Part shown: piece after piece, positions 15,965 through 24,567 of the stretch
How positions within the stretch are numbered: position 1 is the stretch's first letter
Layout of the letters: every line of letters begins with the position of its first letter
Assembly (NCBI RefSeq): GCF_000230715.2
Contig: NC_019792.1
Span: 186,001-250,000 of the forward strand
Source: Natronobacterium gregoryi SP2
Lineage (GTDB): Archaea > Halobacteriota > Halobacteria > Halobacteriales > Natrialbaceae
Reading direction: 5' to 3'
DNA length: 64,000 nucleotides
The notes under the pieces: generated by a model
What the model was told of the DNA's origin: nothing
Databases searched by the model: none
The model's input: only the letters and a program-made list of their open reading frames with translations
Program-made: the position numbers and the translations under genes

Positions 15965-17482
15965 TCACGAGCGCCAGAACGACGGCGTGAGCAGCACGAG
16001 TACTGGAATGATCTCGATGCGGCCGACCCACATCACGACCACCATCGCGGCCTTGGTCGTCGTCGAGAACACGTCGTAGGTGCCGTACGGCCCGGCAGGA
16101 CCGAACGCGGGTCCAATGTTCAAAAACGTCGAAGCGGCCGCACCGAGAGCCTCGAACTCGCCGAAGCTGCCGTCGCCGACGTCGTAGAGCCCGGTCCGTG
16201 CGCCGTCGACGACGATCAAAAGCGTCACGAGGAAGACGCCGAGGACGGCGACCAGCGTGTATGAGTAGACGTCCCTGATCGTCTCCTCGTCGACCGGCTG
16301 GCCGCTGAGCCTGACTGGCCGGATCGCTTCCGGACGAAACGACGTAAACAGGTCCCGACGAAACGCCTTGAAGACGACCAGCCACCGTAGCGACTTGATC
16401 GAACAGGTGGTCGACCCGGCCATCCCGCCGAGGAACATACACATGAAAAGCAGGTGTTTGGCGAACGGCGACCACGCGTTGAAGTCGGCGTTTGCGTACC
16501 CAGTCGTCGTGATAATCGAGACGACGTTGAACGCCGACTGGCGAACGGTATCGCCGAACCCGTCACCAGTCGGATTCCCCTCGAGCGTCAGTATCGTCAT
16601 CACCAGCCCGGCAAAGAAGACGATCGACCCGACGTAGAACCAGAACTCCTCGCTGTTGCGGAGCCGATCGAAGTTCCCCTGCAAGACGAAGTACATCAGC
16701 ACGAAACTGGTCGAGCCGAGGATCATAAAAGGCATGAGCGCCCAGTGGACGATCGGTTCGAACGCCTCGATGCTCAGCGGCTCCGGCGAGAAACCCGCAG
16801 TCGCGACGCTGGTAAAGGCGTGGGCGACGGCGTTGTAAAGTGTCATGTTCGGCGCGAGTCCGAGCAGGTACAGCGAGTAGAGAACACCGATCGCGGCCGC
16901 TGTAAGTCCCGTGTACAGCTTCAGGATCAAGCGCGCGGTGTCTTCGATGTGTGGCGTTAGCCTGTTGACGTTGTCGTACTGGGTCTCCGTCTCCATCAAC
17001 TGTGCACCAGCGACCGAGAGCTGCGAGAAGACCGCCGTCACGAGAACGAGGATACCGAGCCCGCCGAGCCACTGGATGAGCTGTCGCCACATCATGATCG
17101 ATTGGGCGTGTTCGTCGAAACTCCGGAGTACCGTCGCGCCGGTCGTCGTAAGCCCACTCATCGCCTCGAAGGCCGCGTTGACGGGGTGGGAAATCGTTCC
17201 GTGTCCTGCAACGACGAACGGAATCGCTCCGACGAGTGCGACCAGCAGCCAGGTTAACGCGACCATGAGAAACGCCTCTCGAGGCCCGAGGCGGCCGTCG
17301 CTCTCGAGTTGTTCGAAACTGAGGCCGAGTGCCAACGTGACCACGATCGTCGCGAGAAACGGCGCTACCGGTTCGCCGTAGTAGACTGCGAGAACGAGTG
17401 GAAAACAAAGTGGCACGGCGAGCCACTTGAGGACAGTGCCGGTAAGCGTGAGACTGTGTCGCCAGGCAACCCGAATTCTCAT
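15965..17482 (-). CDS. trkH: TrkH-type potassium uptake channel (copy 1)
   Basis: This K+-translocating subunit of the Trk/Ktr superfamily has 505 residues and four M1-P-M2 repeats. The four selectivity-filter loops are TTTGATVLRS, TSVATAGFSPEP, ITTTGYANADF and LNIGPAFGPAGP, each with the central Gly. It imports K+ together with a cytoplasmic TrkA-type regulator; the nearest intact trkA lies at 23233 beside the second trkH. K+ accumulation is the main osmotic strategy of haloarchaea. It starts MRIRVAWRHS. Alone between DoxX and an APC-UspA gene. Confidence 0.93.
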   Translation of the reverse strand: MRIRVAWRHSLTLTGTVLKWLAVPLCFPLVLAVYYGEPVAPFLATIVVTLALGLSFEQLESDGRLGPREAFLMVALTWLLVALVGAIPFVVAGHGTISHPVNAAFEAMSGLTTTGATVLRSFDEHAQSIMMWRQLIQWLGGLGILVLVTAVFSQLSVAGAQLMETETQYDNVNRLTPHIEDTARLILKLYTGLTAAAIGVLYSLYLLGLAPNMTLYNAVAHAFTSVATAGFSPEPLSIEAFEPIVHWALMPFMILGSTSFVLMYFVLQGNFDRLRNSEEFWFYVGSIVFFAGLVMTILTLEGNPTGDGFGDTVRQSAFNVVSIITTTGYANADFNAWSPFAKHLLFMCMFLGGMAGSTTCSIKSLRWLVVFKAFRRDLFTSFRPEAIRPVRLSGQPVDEETIRDVYSYTLVAVLGVFLVTLLIVVDGARTGLYDVGDGSFGEFEALGAAASTFLNIGPAFGPAGPYGTYDVFSTTTKAAMVVVMWVGRIEIIPVLVLLTPSFWRS

Positions 17483-17566
17483 CGTCGACCCCGTTGCACA
17501 GTGATAGCTGTGATGACGGTCGTATTAATTCCGGCTATAGAGGTCGGCGGTGTCACAGGCCGTTGC

Positions 17567-19912
17567 TCACCGGGCGAACAGCCGCTCCCACAGCGAACGC
17601 TCCGTCGGCCGTTCAGCAAGCACGACCGAACAGTCGACGTCGTTGACGACGTCGTACGCGAGCGACCCCCGGAGGAGCCGCGAGAGGAGTCCGCGTTCGG
17701 TCGCCCCGATGACCAACAGCGAGTGGTCCTCGGCGGCGTCGGCGATCGCTCCCTCGATGTCGCCGGAGACGTCGACCCGGATGGTCGCGTCCTCGAGTGA
17801 GTGTTCGCTAGCCCACTCGGTGAGGAACGTTTCGCCGGCCTCCCGCTCGCTCTCGTCGCCGACGACGTGCAACAGCGTGACCTCGGAGCCGAACTGGTCG
17901 CACACGTCCCGTGCGATTTCGGCGCTGAGAACGGAGTCGGGACCGCCAGCGGTCGGGACGAGCACGCGGTCGGTCTCGAGGCCCTCGTCGTCGAACACGA
18001 GGAAGTCACAGGGCAGGTCGTGGGTGAGTTCGTCGATCGGCCCTTCGGCGCGGCCGGCCGACCACGGTCGGCCGGGGCCCCAGCCCATGACGACGGTGTC
18101 GGCCTGCTCCTGACTGGCGATGTCGAAGATTTGCTCGAAGCCGCGGTGGGAAGCGACAGTCGTCACCTCGACGGGGACGTCCAGCGTTTCAGTGCTTTCC
18201 CGGACCTGCTCCATGAGTTTCTGGGACTCCTCGTCGATCCGCTTGACGTGTTCGGACCCTTCCTGTAGGGGTGTCTGGTCGGGTACTTCGACGACGTGGA
18301 CTGCTTTGACGACGCCGTCGTTTGCCTTGGCGACGACGCTTGCAAGCGAGAGCAGGTTCGACTCGGTTCGCGGATTCGACACCGGGACGACGACCGTGTG
18401 TTCGTCGCCACCGGACGGCCGCACGGCGCTCGCCGCGGAAACCGCCGCGTCCGGCATCTCACTCGAGCGGTCGAGAATGTACGAGCCGAGAATGCCCTCG
18501 AGTTCGGTCTCGGTGCGGGCGTACCAGAAGTACCAGGCGACCGCGAACACGACGAACGCGCCGGCGATCGCAGTCGCGAGGTTGTCCATGAAGTAGATCA
18601 GCGCGAGCGAGAGGAAGAAGCCGGAAATCGGCAGGTAGGGGTAGAACGGCACCTCGAAGTCGGGATCGTACTCCGGCGGGTTCGTCTCGCGGAAGACGAT
18701 CAGCGAAGCGTTGATCAGCGCGTAGACGACAAGGTGGAGGATGCTGGCCGCACTCGAGAGGATCTCGACGGTCTCGCCGAGCGCGACGATGAAGACGATG
18801 ATCATCGCACCGGTGATTGCGATCGATCGGTACGGCGTCGCGAATCGGGGGTGGATCGCGTTGAGTTTGTCCGAGACGATCTTGTCCCGGCCCATCGCGA
18901 AGTTGATGCGAGCCGAGGCGAGGATCGACGCGTTCGCACTCGAGGCCGTCGCGAGCAGTGCGCCGACGCTGATCGAGGTCACGCCGACGCCGAGAAGAGA
19001 AATCTCGAGGCCGGCGACCGTGAACGCGTAGTCGAAGACGATCTCGGCGGCGTAGGACATCGGTGCTTCCTCGACGGTATCGAGGAAGAACGCCTCGTGT
19101 GGGATCAGGCCCATCAGGAGGCCGACGATAATCGTGTAGATCGCCATCACGATCCCGACGCTGCCGATGATCGCGATCGGGAGGTTGCGGCCGGGGTTCT
19201 TGAGTTCCTCGCCGATCGTCGCGATCTTCGCGTAGCCGAGATAGGAGACGAACACGAGCGCCGCACCGGGGAGGATCGCGCCGGTCCCTTCGGGGGTATA
19301 GCTGCCGTCGACGGTGACGGTGCTCCAGTCGAACGAGAAGAAGCCGACGATGGTAAAGACGGTGAGTATGCCGAGCAAAAGTGTGACGATGGCGGTCTGG
19401 ATGCCGCCGGTTTCTTTCGCGCCCATGTAGTTGACGGCGACGAAGACGATTCCGGCGAGTACGGCTCCGATCTGGACCTCAGTGAGGACGAACGAGCCGA
19501 TCGCGATCGTCGGGAGGAGTGCGAGTTCACCGACTCCTGGGATCGGGACCACCACTCCGTCGAGCAGGTCGGCCAGGTAGCCGCCGAACCCGATGGCGTA
19601 GAACGCGCTCGCGAAGGCGAGTCCGATCCAGTCGCCCATCCCGGAGATCGAACCGAACAGCGGCCCCAGCGCGCGGTTGATGTAGTAGTACGCGCCGCCG
19701 GCCTTGGGCATCGCCGTCCCGAGTTCGCTCACCGAGAACGCGTTGATCATGGCGATCAGTCCGCCGATAATAAAGGAGATGATGACCGCCGGCCCTGCTT
19801 CCTGTGCGGCGATGCCGGGTAGAACGAAGATTCCCGCGCCGATCATCGTCCCGATCCCGATCGCGAGGGCCGAAATCAGCCCGAGGTCCTTGGCGAGTTC
19901 TTCGTCGCTCAT
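17567..19912 (-). CDS. APC-superfamily permease fused to two UspA domains (copy 1)
   Basis: This 781-residue protein has two parts. Residues 1-450 form a 12-helix amino-acid/polyamine/organocation permease with the family signature GTMIGAGIFVLPG in helix 1 and SSANASILASARINFAMGRD later. Residues about 475-781 hold two universal-stress-type domains (HTVVVPVSNPRTE; VVMGWGPGRPWS; VLVPTAGGPDSVL; LLVIGATERGLLSRLLRGS). The last keeps the G-2x-G-9x-G(S) ATP-site pattern. The UspA part probably senses nucleotide to gate transport; the substrate is unknown. A TATA-like element (AGATATAAG on the plus strand at 19971-19979) suggests a short leader. A relative lies divergently at 20928. Confidence 0.85.
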   Translation of the reverse strand: MSDEELAKDLGLISALAIGIGTMIGAGIFVLPGIAAQEAGPAVIISFIIGGLIAMINAFSVSELGTAMPKAGGAYYYINRALGPLFGSISGMGDWIGLAFASAFYAIGFGGYLADLLDGVVVPIPGVGELALLPTIAIGSFVLTEVQIGAVLAGIVFVAVNYMGAKETGGIQTAIVTLLLGILTVFTIVGFFSFDWSTVTVDGSYTPEGTGAILPGAALVFVSYLGYAKIATIGEELKNPGRNLPIAIIGSVGIVMAIYTIIVGLLMGLIPHEAFFLDTVEEAPMSYAAEIVFDYAFTVAGLEISLLGVGVTSISVGALLATASSANASILASARINFAMGRDKIVSDKLNAIHPRFATPYRSIAITGAMIIVFIVALGETVEILSSAASILHLVVYALINASLIVFRETNPPEYDPDFEVPFYPYLPISGFFLSLALIYFMDNLATAIAGAFVVFAVAWYFWYARTETELEGILGSYILDRSSEMPDAAVSAASAVRPSGGDEHTVVVPVSNPRTESNLLSLASVVAKANDGVVKAVHVVEVPDQTPLQEGSEHVKRIDEESQKLMEQVRESTETLDVPVEVTTVASHRGFEQIFDIASQEQADTVVMGWGPGRPWSAGRAEGPIDELTHDLPCDFLVFDDEGLETDRVLVPTAGGPDSVLSAEIARDVCDQFGSEVTLLHVVGDESEREAGETFLTEWASEHSLEDATIRVDVSGDIEGAIADAAEDHSLLVIGATERGLLSRLLRGSLAYDVVNDVDCSVVLAERPTERSLWERLFAR

Positions 19913-20118
19913 GGTGTCCTCGCAAGTGTCTGCGACCGTCGAAGAGTGTCTTTGGTATACGTCATTAGAGATATAAGTGGTCGACTCACGGTTCCGTTCA
20001 TACCGAAGCGAAACAGTAGCTTCCCCTTAACTGGTTTGTTTGAGGTTCGGGGGCTAGTGAGTGTGAGTCGTGTGGATCACTGTCTCGCGGTACCGGCACA
20101 ACGTCGACCGTGTCACGG

Positions 20119-20620
20119 TTACGCCAAAGATGATAGGGGAGTGTCAGTGTCAATGGACAAACTCGAGGGGCGCTCGGTTGCGTCGTCGCTTCCCGAGACG
20201 ACCACCACGTCGTCGTCTTGCTTTCCGAAGTCAGCACCCGGCTCCGCCACAGTTCGTCTTCCCGCTCGACCGCCACGACCGGACAGCCAGTCAGTGAGCG
20301 AACCGACTTCTTCGAGAGTCTGGCCGGCGAGTGCTGGCGCTTCCGTCCGAGCGAACTCGAGTTCGGTCTGTGCCGTTAGCATTTCGTCGTGGTCGAGGAG
20401 TGGCGACGCGAGCAGGTTGCCGGTGACGGCCGACAGTGAGAGAACGAAGTCAGCGCCTGCGTTGTACAGGCCAAACGGTGTCGTGTTCGTGACTGCGAGC
20501 GATCGTTTCGCCGTCGGGCGCGAGTTGATAGCGTACGAGCGTCGCAACGAGAGCCGTCTGGGATCGCCGTGTTCGTGGCCACCTGGCCGGACATCTATTC
20601 TGGCACGGCGAACGTATCGG
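20119..20620 (-). pseudogene. TrkA-like K+ channel/regulator remnant, frameshifted
   Basis: In one minus-strand frame I read ATLVRYQLAPDGETIARSHEHDTV, a TrkA-N-like strand-helix-strand. The match continues in the next frame as LYNAGADFVLSLSAVTGNLLASPLLDHDEM, then TELEFARTEAPALAGQTLEEVG and DDDVVVVSGSDD, the layout of a TrkA-N end plus TrkA-C domain. The switch of frame lies near 20470-20480. The N-terminal nucleotide-binding part (GxGxxG) is missing. It is therefore a decayed gene of the same functional class as the intact trkA at 23233. The 5' limit is approximate. Confidence 0.65.
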
Positions 20621-20857
20621 AGCGAAACGGCCGGGCGGAGCCTCCGTGTCGTCTGGTTCGTTCTCTCCAATCCCGTTTGTCTCGTCCGACAAGCAGGTAA
20701 CGCGGTTCTTGGATCGGGCACGTCGCTCGACCCCTGAATTTTCACACAGTATCTGAGGGGCAACTTTAATTTCTAATCCTGAACTGAGCCACTCATGATT
20801 TCGGAATTGAAATTCGAACCGGTGGTCTTATACTACTCTCCCCGATACCGAACGGAC

Positions 20858-20926
20858 ATGAACCAGAAGAGATCGGGAGCAGTCCCGATCGGTCGGACGG
20901 GTATCGCTGGAGAGGAGGTGACCTGA
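20858..20926 (+). CDS. leader micro-ORF upstream of APC-UspA permease
   Basis: This is a 22-residue frame beginning MNQKRSGAVP and ending AGEEVT. A TATA-like CTTATACTAC at 20827-20836 lies 22-31 bases before its ATG, so a transcript would start at or just before it. Its last codons contain GGAGGTGA (20914-20921), a strong match to the 16S anti-Shine-Dalgarno end. Its stop codon ends one base before the GTG of the permease. Translational coupling or attenuation is inferred. Confidence 0.5.
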   Translation: MNQKRSGAVPIGRTGIAGEEVT

Positions 20927-20927
20927 C

Positions 20928-23183
20928 GTGACCGAGACAGACGCTGAACTCGCCCGCGACCTCGGCTTCCTCGAGGCCTACACCCTCGGGCTGGGGACGA
21001 TGATCGGTGCGGGAATCTTCGTCCTGCCCGGCCTCGTCGCCGAAGCCGCAGGGCCGGCAAGTATGATCTCGTTCGTCATCGGTGGCGTCGTCGCCCTGCT
21101 TGCGGCGCTTTCGCTTTCCGAACTCGCCACCGGGATGCCCAGGGCCGGCGGCAGCTACTACTACGTGAACCACGCCCTGGGGAGTTTCTTCGGCACCGTC
21201 GTCGGCTGGGGAATGTGGGCCGGGCTGATGTTCGCGACCGCCTTCTACATGCTCGGGTTCGGGCAGTACCTCCTCGATCAGCCGTTCGACGCCCTCCCCG
21301 TCGTCCTCGCGGCCCTGGCGATGGCCTCGTTGCTCGTCGCGGTCAACTACCGCGGCGTCAAGGAGACGGGGTCGCTGCAGAACGTGATCGTCATCGCACT
21401 CGTCTGCCTCATTCTCGTCTTTATCGCCGTCGGGATCGTGAACCTCGATCCCGTACTCCTCGATCCGTTCGCGCCTGAAGGCTGGAACGCCGTCGGCGCG
21501 ACTGCGGGAACCGTCTTCGTTGCCTTCATCGGCTTCGAGGTGATCGCGACCAGCGCCGAGGAGATCAAAAATCCCGGTCGAAACCTTCCACTGGCGATGA
21601 TCGCGGCAGTCGTCACGCCGACGACCCTCTACGTGCTGGTCATGCTCGTCAGTACGGGAATCCTCCCGACAGACGCCCTCGCCAGCTCCGACGTCCCGGT
21701 GGCCGACGTGGCCGCCACGGCCGCCGGCGTTCTCGGCCCGGAGTTTGCCACTGTCGGCTCGCTTCTCATGATCGCCGGTGCGACGCTTGCGACGATCTCT
21801 TCGGCGAACGCCTCGATCCTCTCTGCCGCTCGAGTCAACTTCGCGATGGGGCGCGACCAGATCCTGACCAACTGGCTCAACCAGATCCACGAGCGGTACC
21901 GGACGCCCTACCGTGCGATCCTCGCGACCGGCGTCGTCATCCTCGCGCTCATCGCGAGCCCACTGCCGATCGAGACGCTCGCCGACGTCGCGAGTTTCAT
22001 GTTCCTCATCACCTACGGGCTGGTCCACGTCGCCGTCGTCGTCCTGCGACGGGCCGACCCCGACGAGTACGACCCCGACTTCCGCATCCCGTCGGGATTG
22101 TACCCGATCGTTCCCGCCCTCGGTCTCTTCACCTGTCTCGCCGTCATGTACCAGATGTCGCCGACCGTCCAGGGGATCGGTCTCCTCATCGTCCTCGTCG
22201 GCTCGGCCTGGTACGCGTTCTACTCGAAGGAGAAAGCGGTCTCGACGACGCTCATCGGCGAGGCCGTCGCCCCCGAGGAACCGGACCGCGAGGAAGACGC
22301 CTACCGCGTCGTCGTCCCCGTCTCGAACCCCGAGACTGAACGCCTGCTGATCAAGTACGCCGCCGCGAGCGCGGCCAGCCACGAACACGCCGAACTCGTC
22401 GCCGTCAACGTCCTCGAGGTACCACCCCAGACCTCGCCAGCCCAGATCGAACTCGAGGAAGAACGAGTCGAACGCCAGCAAGCCCTCCTCGAGAACGCAC
22501 GCGACGTGGCCGAAGACTTCGACGTTCCGTTGCGAACGCGTGCGCTCGTCGGTCGCTCCGCCGGCGACACCCTGCTGTCGGTGCTCGAGGAAGAAGACGC
22601 CGACCACGTGTTACTCGGCTGGGCGGGCGAACGTCGCCGTCGGGACGTACTCTTTGGCTCGACGATCGATCCCGTCCTCGAGCGCGCTCCGTGTGACGTG
22701 ACCCTCGCCAAAGACCCGACCGAGTCGCCGGGAGAGATCGTCACACTCGCCGGCAGTGGGCCGAACGCCCCTGTTTCGGCGCGGCGTGCCCGTGAACTCG
22801 ACCGGGTGTGCCCCGAGAGTACGCTCACCCTACTGAACGTCCAGGCTGCGGCGGACGGCGACGACGCGGGAATCGATCCGAGAGCCGTCGGCGAACAGGC
22901 CATCGAGAGCGTCGCGTCCGAGGCCGGCCTGGCGGACGACGAGTACGAGTCACGCGTCGTGGTAACCGAAGAAGACGTTCGCGAGACGGTCGTCTCCGAA
23001 GCCGCGGCCTACGATACCGTCTACGTCGGCGCGACTGGGACGAGTCCGGTTGCACAGGCACTGTACGGAACGATCCCCGAGTCGATCGTCGACGAAACCG
23101 AGAGGGCGGTTCTGATGGCCCGCGGCGAACAACGCTCGCCACGGACGTTCAGACAGGCTCTCGTTCAGCGATTGGAAGGATAA
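20928..23183 (+). CDS. APC-superfamily permease fused to two UspA domains (copy 2)
   Basis: This 751-residue paralogue of the 17567-19912 protein has an APC permease at residues 1-430 (GTMIGAGIFVLPG; SSANASILSAARVNFAMGRD; TPYRAILATG). It is followed by two UspA-like domains (YRVVVPVSNPETERLL; HVLLGWAGERRRRDVLFGSTID; VYVGATGTSPVAQALYGTIPE). It starts with GTG, supported by GGAGGTGA six bases upstream; the gene directly follows a micro-ORF. Downstream come trkA and trkH on the same strand (gaps of 49 and 0 bases), so amino acid or cation transport and K+ uptake may be expressed together under osmotic stress. Substrate unknown. Confidence 0.87.
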   Translation: MTETDAELARDLGFLEAYTLGLGTMIGAGIFVLPGLVAEAAGPASMISFVIGGVVALLAALSLSELATGMPRAGGSYYYVNHALGSFFGTVVGWGMWAGLMFATAFYMLGFGQYLLDQPFDALPVVLAALAMASLLVAVNYRGVKETGSLQNVIVIALVCLILVFIAVGIVNLDPVLLDPFAPEGWNAVGATAGTVFVAFIGFEVIATSAEEIKNPGRNLPLAMIAAVVTPTTLYVLVMLVSTGILPTDALASSDVPVADVAATAAGVLGPEFATVGSLLMIAGATLATISSANASILSAARVNFAMGRDQILTNWLNQIHERYRTPYRAILATGVVILALIASPLPIETLADVASFMFLITYGLVHVAVVVLRRADPDEYDPDFRIPSGLYPIVPALGLFTCLAVMYQMSPTVQGIGLLIVLVGSAWYAFYSKEKAVSTTLIGEAVAPEEPDREEDAYRVVVPVSNPETERLLIKYAAASAASHEHAELVAVNVLEVPPQTSPAQIELEEERVERQQALLENARDVAEDFDVPLRTRALVGRSAGDTLLSVLEEEDADHVLLGWAGERRRRDVLFGSTIDPVLERAPCDVTLAKDPTESPGEIVTLAGSGPNAPVSARRARELDRVCPESTLTLLNVQAAADGDDAGIDPRAVGEQAIESVASEAGLADDEYESRVVVTEEDVRETVVSEAAAYDTVYVGATGTSPVAQALYGTIPESIVDETERAVLMARGEQRSPRTFRQALVQRLEG

Positions 23184-23232
23184 CGGAGGCGTTATTCATG
23201 CTTATATCAAACACACCCGTTGGAAGGAAACG

Positions 23233-24567
23233 ATGCGCGTAGTAATCGTCGGCGCAGGCGAAGTCGGTCGAGCAATCGCTCGCAACCTCGAGGACGCACA
23301 CGACGTCGTCGTCATCGATCGGGACCGCGAACTCGTCGAGGAGCTCACCTACTCGCTCGATGTCCTCGCGATCTGCGGTGACGGGACGGAGCTCGGGACG
23401 CTCGAGCAGGCAGATATCGCCAAAGCGGATCTCGTGATCGCCTGTACGAACGACGACGAGGTCAACGTCGTGACCTGTGGGGCTGCGAAGGCAGCGAGCG
23501 ACGCGTTTACGATCGCCCGCGTCCGCCGACGGACGCTGTTAGAGACCTGGGAAGGCTCCGAGGGAGCGCTCGGTGTCGACTTCATGGTCTGTACGGACCT
23601 GCTGACTGCACGTGCGATCGTTCGGATCTCCGGATTGCCGGCGACTCAGGACGTCGATACCTTCGTTGGTGGGCTCGTCCGGATGGCCGAGTTCGAGATT
23701 CGGGCGGACAGTCCGATCGTCGACACGCCGATCAGCGAGGCCGATCGGTACGACTCGCTGACTTTCGCCGGCGTCTTCCGCGGTGAGGAGATGATCGTCG
23801 CCACCGGCGACACCGTCCTCGAGGCTGGCGATCGGGTCGTCGTCATCGGCAGTTCGGATTCCGTCGCCGACTTCGCCGACGACGTCGTCGAGCGGACGGC
23901 AGACGACGGCGACGAGGTCGTCGTCGTCGGTGCGAGCGAGATCGGGTTCCAGGCCGCCCGCGAGTTCGAAGAACACGGCTACCGGCCTCGGCTGATCGAG
24001 CAGAACCACGAGCGCGCTCGCGAGGTCGCCGAAGCGCTCCCAGAAACGCTGGTGATGGAAAGCGACGCGACCGACACGGAGTTTCTCGACAGAGAACACG
24101 TCGGCGAGGCTGACGTCGTCGTTGCAGCACTCGACGGCGACGAGAAGAACTTGCTCGTCTCTTTGCTCGCTCACCGTCTCGGCGTCGACCGGACCGTCGC
24201 AGTCATCGAGAACCTCGAGTACGCCGAACTGTTCGAGACGGTCGGCATCGACGTCGCGATCAATCCACGCGAGGAGACGGCCGAAGAAATCGTCCGGTTT
24301 ACACGCGCCAGCCAGACCGAGAAAGTCGCGATGCTCGAGCACGACCGCGCGGAAGTGATCGAGTTCGAAGTACACGCCGACAGCGTCCTGGCCGAGACGC
24401 CCATCGTCGACGCAACGGAGACGCTCCCCGACGGCGTCGTCATCGGCGCGATTTCGCGTGGTGGTGAACTGATCACGCCACGGGGAGAGACCGTCGTTCG
24501 GCCCGGCGACCACGTCGTCGTCTTCGTCGACGCAGCCGTCCTCGAGGAGGTCCTCGATCTCATATAG
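23233..24567 (+). CDS. trkA: Trk potassium uptake regulatory subunit TrkA
   Basis: This peripheral cytoplasmic regulator of TrkH has 444 residues and the full-length double layout TrkA-N/TrkA-C/TrkA-N/TrkA-C. The first nucleotide site is VVIVGAGEVGRAIARNL with acidic VIDRD; the second is VVVVGASEIGFQAAREF with LIEQNHERA. TrkA-C blocks include EFEIRADSPIVDTPISE and EFEVHADSVLAETPIVD. NAD(H) or ATP/ADP binding gates the channel. The stop codon is followed immediately by the ATG of trkH, as expected for a channel/regulator pair. Confidence 0.95.
   Translation: MRVVIVGAGEVGRAIARNLEDAHDVVVIDRDRELVEELTYSLDVLAICGDGTELGTLEQADIAKADLVIACTNDDEVNVVTCGAAKAASDAFTIARVRRRTLLETWEGSEGALGVDFMVCTDLLTARAIVRISGLPATQDVDTFVGGLVRMAEFEIRADSPIVDTPISEADRYDSLTFAGVFRGEEMIVATGDTVLEAGDRVVVIGSSDSVADFADDVVERTADDGDEVVVVGASEIGFQAAREFEEHGYRPRLIEQNHERAREVAEALPETLVMESDATDTEFLDREHVGEADVVVAALDGDEKNLLVSLLAHRLGVDRTVAVIENLEYAELFETVGIDVAINPREETAEEIVRFTRASQTEKVAMLEHDRAEVIEFEVHADSVLAETPIVDATETLPDGVVIGAISRGGELITPRGETVVRPGDHVVVFVDAAVLEEVLDLI

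Noticed and set aside
18296-19822. Long plus-strand open frame of 508 codons
   Set aside because: Antisense shadow of the APC-UspA gene; composition is Arg/Asp/Glu-rich without any family pattern.
20793-22607. Minus-strand open frame of 604 codons
   Set aside because: Antisense shadow of the second APC-UspA gene, with Asp/Gly/Arg-rich low-complexity translation.
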